From assembly GCA_964599235.1 (NCBI GenBank), contig CAZRDX010000007.1, positions 248,001 through 312,000 of the forward strand: a stretch of DNA of 64,000 nt, written 5' to 3'. Positions 1-7,520 of the stretch are shown piece by piece. Positions within the stretch are counted from its first letter, which is position 1. The number at the start of each line of letters is the position of its first letter. The notes under the pieces were generated by a model that did not search any database, was not told where the DNA came from, and saw nothing but the letters and a program-made list of their open reading frames with translations. Origin of the DNA: DRPN01 sp964599235 (GTDB lineage: Bacteria; Bacteroidota; Bacteroidia; Bacteroidales; VadinHA17). Both the position numbers and the translations under genes were made by a program.

Positions 1-413
1 AGGACATGCTTCATCCTGTCCTCCTCCTTGTCGGGACGTGTCAGCTCATGCTTGCGGATGACGCCGTTGAGATAATCGTCCACCGAAGCGCAGCCCACCA
101 GACCGTACTGGGTCCTGCCACGCCAGGTCTGGGCATAGATGTAAAGATGTTCTTTTTCATCCTGACGCAGCCATCCTTTTTCGAGGAACATGCGGTAGTT
201 CTCCCTCGCTTTCTCATACACCTGCTCACTGTGGACATCCACGCCGGGGGGCAGATCGATCTCCGCCTTGATGATGTGATAGAGGGAATAAGGGTTCCCT
301 TCGGCCTCCCTGCGGGCTTCTTCGGAGTTGAGCACATCGTAAGGCCGCGAGGCCACTTTCGGTGCCAGTTCGGCCGGAGGACGGATCCCCCGGAACGGTC
401 TCATCACTGCCAT
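1..413 (-). CDS. DUF1015 family protein (partial, N-terminal part only)
   Basis: Reading the minus strand from the ATG at 413 gives an open frame of 137 codons that runs off the left edge. It begins MAVMRPFRGIRPPAEL and continues with a segment containing ASRPYDVLNSEEAR and NPYSLYHIIKAE, the N-terminal signature of the DUF1015 (SerC-associated) family. In Bacteroidota this gene usually follows serC and serA, and here it lies 39 bp downstream of serA on the same strand, so a serine-linked role is inferred from context only. Biochemical function is unknown. The plus-strand frame covering the same bases is a shadow. Confidence 0.85.
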   Translation of the reverse strand, partial: MAVMRPFRGIRPPAELAPKVASRPYDVLNSEEARREAEGNPYSLYHIIKAEIDLPPGVDVHSEQVYEKARENYRMFLEKGWLRQDEKEHLYIYAQTWRGRTQYGLVGCASVDDYLNGVIRKHELTRPDKEEDRMKHV

Positions 414-452
414 GGAGGTAATTTTTATTGGTTCATTCTCGTGTCGGTCCGG

Positions 453-1373
453 TCACTTGTTCACCTGGAAGGTGGTATCCCCTTTCTGGAAGAACTTGAC
501 GATCTGACGTGCGGCAGCCACGCCGGCATTGATGTTGGCCTCGGCCGTCTGTGCCCCCATCTTCTTGGGCGTGAAGAAGAACCTGCCGGGATAGTCCCGT
601 GCGATCTCTTCCGCACAGTCGGGAGCGATGTCGGAAACGTACCGGAAATCTTCCCGTTCGCGGAACATACGCAACAGCGATGTTTCGTCGACGATCTCCT
701 TACGGGCGGTGTTGACCAGCGTGGCTCCTTTCGGCATCCTGCTCAGCAGGTTGTAGTTGATGGAGTTGCGTGTCTGATCGTTGGCGGGGATATGGAGCGA
801 TACGTACTGTGAGCGCTCGTACATCTCTTCGGCCGTATCGACCGGCTTGGTGCCATCGTTGATGATATCGGTCTTGCTCACGAAAGGATCGTAAGCGAGT
901 GTCTCCATGCCGAAGCCCCGGGCGATGCGGGCCACCTCACGTCCCACATGGCCGTATGCATGGATGCCGAGGGTCTTGCCCTTGAGCTCGGTACCGGGCT
1001 TGCCGTTGAAAAGGTTACGGGCCATGTATACCATCATGCCGAGGGCCAGCTCGGCCACGGCGTTGGCGTTCTGTCCGGGGGTGTTCATCACCACCACGCC
1101 GCGGGCCGTGGCAGCCTCCAGGTCGATGTTGTCGTAGCCGGCACCGGCCCGCACGACGATCTTCAGCGAAGGAGCAGCCCCCAGCACCTCCTCATCCACC
1201 TTGTCACTGCGGACGATCAGGGCATCCACATCCTTCACGGCAGCCAGCAGCTCATCCTTGGAGGCATACTTCTCCAGCACCACGGTCTCATAGCCGGCCT
1301 CGTCAAAGATGCTGCGTATCTGTTCCACCGCCTCGGCGGCAAAGGGTTTCTGGGTTGCGATCAGCGCTTTCAT
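453..1373 (-). CDS. serA: D-3-phosphoglycerate dehydrogenase, lysine type
   Basis: This 306-residue short-form phosphoglycerate dehydrogenase oxidises 3-phosphoglycerate to 3-phosphohydroxypyruvate with NAD, the first step of serine synthesis. The NAD-binding turn is seen as GIHAYGHVG (136-144) and the substrate Arg as NTAR (221-224). There is no C-terminal ACT or ASB regulatory domain, so feedback control by serine is not expected through such a domain. Where most family members have the catalytic His (TPH), this protein has TPKKMGAQTAEA (268-279), i.e. Lys. Such lysine-type enzymes are known, for example in Entamoeba histolytica, so this is a variant and not damage. It follows serC by 22 bp and is probably co-transcribed. 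Confidence 0.93.
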   Translation of the reverse strand: MKALIATQKPFAAEAVEQIRSIFDEAGYETVVLEKYASKDELLAAVKDVDALIVRSDKVDEEVLGAAPSLKIVVRAGAGYDNIDLEAATARGVVVMNTPGQNANAVAELALGMMVYMARNLFNGKPGTELKGKTLGIHAYGHVGREVARIARGFGMETLAYDPFVSKTDIINDGTKPVDTAEEMYERSQYVSLHIPANDQTRNSINYNLLSRMPKGATLVNTARKEIVDETSLLRMFREREDFRYVSDIAPDCAEEIARDYPGRFFFTPKKMGAQTAEANINAGVAAARQIVKFFQKGDTTFQVNK

Positions 1374-1395
1374 GGCGACAGTTTTTTAAGAATGA

Positions 1396-2466
1396 TCAAA
1401 TCTTTTTCTCGTACTCCTGCATGACTGCGATGAGGGCTTTCACGCTCTCCAGCGGCAGGGCATTGTAGAGCGAGGCACGGAAGCCACCCACCGAACGGTG
1501 TCCCTTGATACCGATCATTCCCCGCTCGGTGGCAAACTCGAGGAAAGGCTTCTCATGCTCGGCATACTCCTCGTTCATCACCCAGCAGACGTTCATCACC
1601 GAACGATCCTGCTCATCGGTGATGGTAGGACGGAAAAGCCTGTTGCGTTCGATCTCTTCATAGAGGAGGGCTGCTTTCTCGTGGTTGCGTTTCTGCATCG
1701 CCTCCACGCCTCCGTTGTCACGTATCCAGATAAGGGTCTGCAGGGCAGCATAAACGGGCAGCACCGGAGGCGTATTGAACATCGACCCTTTGTCGATGTG
1801 GGTGCGGTAATCGAAGATGGTCGGGATCTTCCTGTCCACCTTGCCCAGCACATCCTCACGCACGATGACGAAGGTCACCCCGGCAGGGGCCAGGTTCTTC
1901 TGTGCTCCGCCATAGATCAGGGCATACTTGGCGACATCCACGGGACGGCTGAGGATGTCCGACGACATGTCGGCCACGACCGGCACGGGAGAGTCGGGGT
2001 CACTGTGCAACTCGGTGCCGTAGATGGTGTTGTTGGTGGTGATATGAAAGTAGTCGGCATCGGCCGGGATCTCATAATCTTTGGGAATGTACGAAAAGTT
2101 CCTGTCCTCGGAAGATGCGACCACCTCCACCTCGCCGTAGAGACGGGCTTCCTTGATAGCCTTGCTGGCCCACGAACCGGTATTGAGATAGGCAGCTTTT
2201 TTCTGCAGGAGGTTCATCGGCACCACCGTGAACTGGGTGCTGGCACCACCTCCCACGAAAAGTACGTGATACCCTTCCGGAATATCCATCAGCTCCTTAA
2301 ACAGCTGCTGAGCCTGCTCCATCACCGCCGTGAACTCCTTGCTGCGGTGCGAGATCTCCATAATCCCCAGGCCCATGCCCTCGAAATCACGGCAGGCCTC
2401 GATCACCTTGTCAACAGTGTACTCCGGCAAAATAGCCGGCCCTGCGTAGAAATTGTGTTTTTTCAT
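1396..2466 (-). CDS. serC: Phosphoserine aminotransferase
   Basis: This 356-residue class V aminotransferase converts 3-phosphohydroxypyruvate plus glutamate to phosphoserine and 2-oxoglutarate. It starts with MKKHNFYAGPAILP, the typical SerC opening. GGGASTQFT (72-80) forms the phosphate and cofactor pocket, and the PLP lysine is K190 in YGGAQKNLAPAG. Length matches the family (about 360). It is the first gene of the serC-serA-DUF1015 run. The same enzyme can act in pyridoxal phosphate synthesis, which the sequence cannot separate. Confidence 0.96.
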   Translation of the reverse strand: MKKHNFYAGPAILPEYTVDKVIEACRDFEGMGLGIMEISHRSKEFTAVMEQAQQLFKELMDIPEGYHVLFVGGGASTQFTVVPMNLLQKKAAYLNTGSWASKAIKEARLYGEVEVVASSEDRNFSYIPKDYEIPADADYFHITTNNTIYGTELHSDPDSPVPVVADMSSDILSRPVDVAKYALIYGGAQKNLAPAGVTFVIVREDVLGKVDRKIPTIFDYRTHIDKGSMFNTPPVLPVYAALQTLIWIRDNGGVEAMQKRNHEKAALLYEEIERNRLFRPTITDEQDRSVMNVCWVMNEEYAEHEKPFLEFATERGMIGIKGHRSVGGFRASLYNALPLESVKALIAVMQEYEKKI

Positions 2467-2559
2467 TTTTCAGTGCTTTGGTATGTTCTCGATTCCACCA
2501 CAAAATTGCATCAAAAAGCGGAATATTCCATACAAAAAAGCAAGAATTTGATAACTCTT

Positions 2560-3291
2560 TCACGATTTATCCAGCCTCACGAGCGTATTTCCTTCGAGGA
2601 CGGGGATCACATCCGTAACATCCTGGGTATGACAATATTCGATCGCGCTGTCCAGTCCGAGGCGGCGGAGGCGTGAGCGGTTGGCCGCTTTGTCGATGTA
2701 TTTCACCAGGTCGCTTTCTGCCAGGAGCCACAGGTCACGGGCCGCATGGGCCGAGTCGCAGATGGTGTCGAAAGCTCCGCTTTCCAGCAGACGGTCGGTG
2801 AGCGCCCCGGCAAAGACGGAATCCTCGAGGGAGAACTTGTTCTTCCAGGCGGCACAGAGGATCAGCACGTTTCTTTTCTGTTGCAGCAGGTAGCGGGCCA
2901 GGGCGGAAATGTTCAGGAACCCGCCCACCAGCACCTGCCGGCTGCGGCCTGCCATCTGGATGGCCTGTGTGCCGTTGGTGGTGCTGTAAACGATCGTCCG
3001 GCCTCTGATCCTTTCCGGTGTGAAATTATCCGGTGAATTGCCGAAGTCGGCAAAGTCGAGCACCTTGCCGTCCCGCTCGGCAGCAATGAGATAGCCTTTC
3101 TCCTTGTAAGCCCGCGCCTCCTCGATGGTACGGACAGGTATCAGACGATCCACACCGTTGTGGAAGGCCGTGATGATCGACGAGGTGGCCCGCAGGATGT
3201 CGACCACCACCACAATGTTCTCAGGATCTTCATACAAAGGATACAACAGGGGGGAGAAACAGACCTCCACCCTGTTCTTCTTTCTTTCCAT
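2560..3291 (-). CDS. comB: 2-phosphosulfolactate phosphatase family protein (ComB-like)
   Basis: This 243-residue protein matches the ComB family: VVVVDILRATSSIITAF near the N-terminus, the STTNGTQAI segment, and LCAAWKNKFSLEDSVFAGA. In methanogens ComB is a Mg-dependent phosphatase that removes phosphate from 2-phosphosulfolactate in coenzyme M synthesis. In bacteria without coenzyme M the substrate is usually unproven. The start at 3291 (MERKKNRVEV) was chosen over the longer frame from 3393 because the extra N-terminus is low-complexity and overlaps gcvT. It lies 14 bp downstream of gcvT on the same strand, so the two are probably co-transcribed. No other sulfonate gene is adjacent. Confidence 0.85.
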   Translation of the reverse strand: MERKKNRVEVCFSPLLYPLYEDPENIVVVVDILRATSSIITAFHNGVDRLIPVRTIEEARAYKEKGYLIAAERDGKVLDFADFGNSPDNFTPERIRGRTIVYSTTNGTQAIQMAGRSRQVLVGGFLNISALARYLLQQKRNVLILCAAWKNKFSLEDSVFAGALTDRLLESGAFDTICDSAHAARDLWLLAESDLVKYIDKAANRSRLRRLGLDSAIEYCHTQDVTDVIPVLEGNTLVRLDKS

Positions 3292-3305
3292 GGATCGGGT
3301 CACTT

Positions 3306-4409
3306 CTACGGTTTGTAAAAGGGAGGACGTGTGACGGTCGCCCGCAGACGCTTGTTCCGCACCCCGATGAGGATGGGTGTTCCCTCTTTCCAATAGCCTT
3401 TTTTCAGATAGGCCAGTCCTATCCCTTTCTTCAGCATGGGCGAGATGGAGCCGGAGGTCACCTCTCCTATCTGCTCGCCCTCCTCACTGTACACGGGATA
3501 ATGCTGTCGCGGGATTCCTTTTTCATCCAGCACAAAACCTTTGAGGCGACGTTCCACCCCCTCCTGTTTTTGTTTCCACAGCAGGTCACGGTCGATGAAG
3601 TCCTTACCTTCGACAAATTTGGTGATCCATCCCAGGCCGGCCTCGATGGGTGAGGTCTCGTCGGTGATATCGTTGCCGTAGAGACAGTAGCCCATCTCCA
3701 GACGGAGGGTGTCACGTGCACCCAGGCCGGCGGGTTTGATGCCGGCCTCCCGTCCTGCCTCCATCACGGCATTCCAGAGGTCCACCGCCCTGTCGGAGGG
3801 GACATAGATCTCACACCCTCCTGCGCCGGTATATCCGGTGGTGGAAAAAAGGGTTCCCGGTATATCGGCGAACTCGAGCACCTTGAAGGTATAGTATTCC
3901 ATGCCGGTCACGGGCTCGTCGGTGAGCTGCTGCATCGCCTCCAGGGCCAGCGGTCCCTGCACGGCCAGCTGTGCCATATCATCGGAGACGTTGACGATGT
4001 CCCTGCCGGCCTTGAGCCCTCTTTCCCGGCCGCGTTCGGTGAGCCAGGCATAGTCTTTCTCGATGTTCGAGGCGTTGACCACCAGCAGATACTCTTCTTC
4101 GCCCATGCGGTAGACCAGCAGGTCATCCACGATGCCGCCCCGTCCGTTCGGCATGCACGAATACTGCACCTTGCCGTCGTAGAGGGCGGAGACATCGTTG
4201 GTCGTCACCCATTGCAGGAAGTCGAGCGCCCCGGGACCCGTCACCCTGATCTCGCCCATATGCGAGACATCGAATACCCCCAGACGCTTCCTGACATTGA
4301 TATGTTCATCCTGTATGCCGCTGTATTCCATCGGCATGAGAAAGCCGGCAAAAGGCACCATCCGTGCCCCCAGCGCTTCGTGTACTTTGGTCAGTGGTGT
4401 GGTTTTCAT
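3306..4409 (-). CDS. gcvT: Aminomethyltransferase, glycine cleavage T protein
   Basis: This 367-residue T protein takes the aminomethyl group from the lipoyl H protein and, with tetrahydrofolate, releases ammonia and 5,10-methylene-THF. It shows the family opening KTTPLTKVHEALGARMVPF, the GVFDVSHMGEIRVTGP segment and the C-terminal barrel. The catalytic Asp region reads NDVSALYDGKVQYSCMPN. The start at 4409 gives the usual length; the longer frame would add 57 residues crossing the upstream terminator. gcvH and gcvP are not in the window. The gene reads into the comB-like gene. Confidence 0.95.
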   Translation of the reverse strand: MKTTPLTKVHEALGARMVPFAGFLMPMEYSGIQDEHINVRKRLGVFDVSHMGEIRVTGPGALDFLQWVTTNDVSALYDGKVQYSCMPNGRGGIVDDLLVYRMGEEEYLLVVNASNIEKDYAWLTERGRERGLKAGRDIVNVSDDMAQLAVQGPLALEAMQQLTDEPVTGMEYYTFKVLEFADIPGTLFSTTGYTGAGGCEIYVPSDRAVDLWNAVMEAGREAGIKPAGLGARDTLRLEMGYCLYGNDITDETSPIEAGLGWITKFVEGKDFIDRDLLWKQKQEGVERRLKGFVLDEKGIPRQHYPVYSEEGEQIGEVTSGSISPMLKKGIGLAYLKKGYWKEGTPILIGVRNKRLRATVTRPPFYKP

Positions 4410-4427
4410 CTTTTTCCGGATATGGGT

Positions 4428-4460
4428 AAAAAATTTGTGCGGCCCGAGGGCCGCACAAAT
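4428..4460 (-). terminator. Rho-independent terminator of the OmpA/PorE-like gene
   Basis: A perfect 12-bp stem (4433-4444 with 4449-4460) closes a 4-nt CGAG loop. On the minus strand it is followed by a run of six T (plus-strand A at 4428-4433). It starts 31 bp past the stop of the OmpA-family gene and ends 18 bp before gcvT, so gcvT-comB should be a separate transcription unit. Confidence 0.85.
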
Positions 4461-4491
4461 GTAACAATTTTCCACGGACGGAAGGAGCGGT

Positions 4492-6579
4492 TCACATCTC
4501 CAGGATCTTGAACTCCACCCGGCGGTTTTTGGCCCGCCCTTCGGGGGTGTCGTTGGGCGCCACGGGCTGGCTCTCGCCAAATCCTTTGGCCACCAGACGG
4601 TCGCGCGAGATACCGTGTTTCACCAGGTAGTCCACCACGGCCTGGGCACGCGCCTGTGAGAGACGCAGGTTGTAGCTTTCCGAACCCACATTGTCGGTAT
4701 GCCCGTCGATCTCCACCTTGATGGCGGGATTCTTCTTCATGAACTCGATCACCCTGTCCAGCGCAGGATAGGAGACGGGCGTGATCACCGCCTTGGCGGT
4801 CTCGAAAAAGATGTTCTGCAACACCACACTCTCCCCTACCTTGATCTTGTTCAGACGGAAATCGCGCCGCACCACCGTGACGGTGTCCGAAGCCGGGAAC
4901 TCGATCATATCGAGCAGGAACATATATCCGGGGGCATTGATCTCCACCCCGAAAGGATCCCTGTTCTTCCGGCGGATCACATAACGTCCCGTACTCTTGG
5001 ACGACATGGTCTTGCCGGTCACCTCGTTCTTCTCGATGTCGATGATGTCGATGGAGGCCATGACAGGCTCTCCCGTGATCTTGTCGGTAATGGACCCCGT
5101 GACGATCAGCTCTTTTCTGGGAATGATGGGCACCACCGGGGCGGCCAGCGTGAGGGTGTTGAGGGCCGGCGGCGGCACTGCCTCCTCCTGCTTGATCCGC
5201 AACACCCGAGGCACGATCGTATCACGCAATGCCAATGGGATCCATCTCACCTGGTAGATGTCCATCAGACCTAAACTCTCTTCCCGTATTCCCGCCACGT
5301 AAGCCACGAGGCTGTCCACTGGCGAAGGATGATAGAACAGATCATCATCAGGGGTATTGAGCGGAACACCGAGGTTCTCGGCGGGCGACCAGGTGCCGTC
5401 GTCACGCAGGTGACTGCGGAAAACATCGAACCCACCCATGCTGTTATGCCCCTGCGAAGAGAAATAAAGCGTCTTGCCGTCGGGAGTGACCCAAGGGCTT
5501 TCCTCATCCCAGGGGGTATTGACGGTGGTGTCCAGAGGCTGCGGACGGCTCCAGTGTCCTTCGGCATCACGGCGGATCACGAAGATGTCCTTCCCTCCGT
5601 GGGACAGTCTCTTGTTGTTGGAGACAAAATAGACGGTGCTGCTGTCGGGTGCCACCCACACCGCACTCTCCTGCCAGCGGCTGTTGATCTTCCAGGGTGG
5701 CCGGCGCGGTTTTTTCCATTCCCCTTTTTTCCGGGTACTCATAAGTATGTCCCCGCCCCCTTTCTTGCCGTGGTAAAGGAACAATGTACGGCCATCCGGA
5801 GAAAAAGCCAGCGCTGCATCGTTGTAGCGTGTATTGAGCGGTTTGCTCAGACGTGTGGCGGTGCCCCATACCCCACCCTCGGCCTTCGAGAGATAGATAT
5901 CCTCTTCGTATTTGGCATCCAGACGGTTCGGCAGCTGCTCCTTGCCCCAGGGACGACGGGAAGTGAACAACATCCTGTCACCCTGAGGAGATATCACCAC
6001 CTTGTAATCATCCCAGGCTGAGTTGATCTCTCCACCCAGATTGTGTATCTCGGCCGGTAGGGTGTCCCTGACCACCCGTAAGCCGCTCTCACATTCCCGT
6101 ATCCTTTTGCGGACTGCCTTCCCCATGGGTGTCTCTGCCACCTGACCCGGTCCCTGAAGAAATTTCCGGTAATGTACCAGAGCTTCCTTGAACTCATACC
6201 GGTACTGATGGGCCTGACCCAGCCGATAGTGGATGTCCTGAGCAACCAGACTGTCCTCCTCATAGGCAGACTCCAGATAGGACAAGGCTTTGGCTTTGTG
6301 GTCGGTATAGAGATAACAAAGCCCGATGCGGTAGTTCAGGGATGCGTTTGCCGGCACACGCTCATGCGCAGCCAGATAGTCCTGCAAAGCCATGCGATAA
6401 TTTCCGGCGCCACGACGGAAAAGATCATCTCCGCGCTTCAGAAGATGCCAGATCCATTTTCCTTCGGTCAAACCCTTCGTCAACTCCTTTTTCTTCACCG
6501 GCACCAGCTCCTGGGCAACAAGCGGATAAGGAAAGATCAGCAACAAAAGAGCAATCAAATATAGCAACCTCCGGTCCAT
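4492..6579 (-). CDS. TPR, beta-propeller and OmpA C-terminal protein, PorE-like
   Basis: This 695-residue exported protein has a signal peptide (1-22, ending LVAQ). Then come TPR-like helices (about 45-165), a PD40/WD40-like beta-propeller (about 180-445, repeated FSPDGRTLF and VTPDGKTLYFSS units), a carboxypeptidase-regulatory-like domain (about 490-560, starting VTGSITDKITGEPV), and an OmpA C-terminal peptidoglycan-binding domain (about 585-695, VEIDGHTDNVGS and NLRLSQARAQ). This order matches PorE (PG1058) of the type IX secretion system in Porphyromonas gingivalis, which anchors the system to peptidoglycan. No lipobox Cys follows the signal peptide. Two T9SS cargo proteins lie elsewhere in the window. 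Similar OmpA proteins occur in several copies per Bacteroidota genome, so PorE itself is only likely. Confidence 0.75.
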   Translation of the reverse strand: MDRRLLYLIALLLLIFPYPLVAQELVPVKKKELTKGLTEGKWIWHLLKRGDDLFRRGAGNYRMALQDYLAAHERVPANASLNYRIGLCYLYTDHKAKALSYLESAYEEDSLVAQDIHYRLGQAHQYRYEFKEALVHYRKFLQGPGQVAETPMGKAVRKRIRECESGLRVVRDTLPAEIHNLGGEINSAWDDYKVVISPQGDRMLFTSRRPWGKEQLPNRLDAKYEEDIYLSKAEGGVWGTATRLSKPLNTRYNDAALAFSPDGRTLFLYHGKKGGGDILMSTRKKGEWKKPRRPPWKINSRWQESAVWVAPDSSTVYFVSNNKRLSHGGKDIFVIRRDAEGHWSRPQPLDTTVNTPWDEESPWVTPDGKTLYFSSQGHNSMGGFDVFRSHLRDDGTWSPAENLGVPLNTPDDDLFYHPSPVDSLVAYVAGIREESLGLMDIYQVRWIPLALRDTIVPRVLRIKQEEAVPPPALNTLTLAAPVVPIIPRKELIVTGSITDKITGEPVMASIDIIDIEKNEVTGKTMSSKSTGRYVIRRKNRDPFGVEINAPGYMFLLDMIEFPASDTVTVVRRDFRLNKIKVGESVVLQNIFFETAKAVITPVSYPALDRVIEFMKKNPAIKVEIDGHTDNVGSESYNLRLSQARAQAVVDYLVKHGISRDRLVAKGFGESQPVAPNDTPEGRAKNRRVEFKILEM

Positions 6580-6699
6580 AGGTACTAGTATTTACACCAC
6601 AATCACATACGAAAATAACTATAAGTTTTTTACGGAATGGCACAACGAATGTTTTTTATTTCACAGAATTTTTTCATATTTGAAAATAAAACGCAAACC

Positions 6700-7056
6700 A
6701 TGGCAGGGGAAGGGTTCAGGTATGTGGATATGGAATATCTGTATGGGATGGCGGGAAACAATACCGACCTGATACGGGAAATGGTCGAGATCTTTGTCCA
6801 GCAGATCCCCGAATTCAACGAGATCTTCGAGAAGCTTTACAGCGAGCAGAACTGGCATGAACTGGGAATGCAGGCTCACAAGGCCAAATCCTCGGTGGCG
6901 ATCATGGGCATGGACGATCTGGCCAAGATGCTGAAGGAATTCGAGCTGCTGGCCAAGTCCGGTGAAGAGACGGAAAAGTACCGCGGGTTCATCGACCGCT
7001 TCCGCGAAGAGACCGCCCTGGCCTGCGAAGAACTGAAAGCACATTTCCTGCAATGA
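6700..7056 (+). CDS. HPt domain phosphotransfer protein
   Basis: This 118-residue protein is essentially one histidine phosphotransfer domain: a four-helix bundle with the expected phospho-His H60 in MQAHKAKSSVAIMGM. It would relay phosphate between a hybrid histidine kinase and a response regulator in the cytoplasm. The start at 6700 (MAGEGFRYVD) is preferred over 6637, because the extra residues are Phe/Asn-rich and match an AT-rich leader. It lies 35 bp before the STAS gene on the same strand. No kinase or response regulator is in the window, so its partners are unknown. Confidence 0.83.
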   Translation: MAGEGFRYVDMEYLYGMAGNNTDLIREMVEIFVQQIPEFNEIFEKLYSEQNWHELGMQAHKAKSSVAIMGMDDLAKMLKEFELLAKSGEETEKYRGFIDRFREETALACEELKAHFLQ

Positions 7057-7091
7057 CCCCAACCATCATCAACCCGAAATAACAACAGACC

Positions 7092-7445
7092 ATGGAACTT
7101 TTCGATATTGAAAAAAAAGGTGATGTCACCATCGTCCGTTTCAAGGAGAACATCAAGAAGTTCAACGCCCTGATCACGGAAGAGGCCAAGAAGCAGCTGA
7201 ACGCGCTCTACGACACCCCCAACACCAAGCTGATCCTCAGCCTGGAGGGGATCCAGTATATCGACAGTTCCGGCTTCGGGGTGTTGCTCTCCCTGATGAA
7301 AACGGCCAACAACAAGTACGGCTCGCTGAAGATATGCAACATCTCCGACGAGGTGATGGAACTGTTCAAGCTGCTGCAGCTGCACAATGTTTTCGACATC
7401 GAACCCGATGTGGAAGATTGCCTGAAAAGTTATTCCGCATCGTAA
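7092..7445 (+). CDS. STAS domain protein, anti-sigma factor antagonist type
   Basis: This 117-residue single-domain STAS protein resembles SpoIIAA/RsbV anti-sigma antagonists. The phosphorylatable Ser sits at the conserved place, IDSSGFGVLL (S59 after D58). In known systems, a kinase/anti-sigma factor phosphorylates this Ser and a PP2C phosphatase reverses it. Neither partner is in the window. It follows the HPt gene and ends just before a strong terminator, giving a two-gene signalling unit (HPt plus STAS). Confidence 0.85.
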   Translation: MELFDIEKKGDVTIVRFKENIKKFNALITEEAKKQLNALYDTPNTKLILSLEGIQYIDSSGFGVLLSLMKTANNKYGSLKICNISDEVMELFKLLQLHNVFDIEPDVEDCLKSYSAS

Positions 7446-7464
7446 CCCTGCTGCAGGGAATAAA

Positions 7465-7492
7465 AAAAGGGACCGGAAGTCCGGTCCCTTTT
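7465..7492. terminator. Bidirectional terminator between STAS gene and clpB
   Basis: Inverted repeat AAAAGGGACCGG (7465-7476) and CCGGTCCCTTTT (7481-7492) with a 4-nt loop. It has T-rich sequence on both strands and lies between the convergent STAS and clpB genes. Confidence 0.85.
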
Positions 7493-7520
7493 CTTTTGAT
7501 CAGCCTGCGGAGGCTGTGTT

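Noticed and set aside
453..1373. serA as an inactive pseudogene because the catalytic His is missing
   Set aside because: The frame is intact, in its normal operon, and Lys-type enzymes are known to be active.
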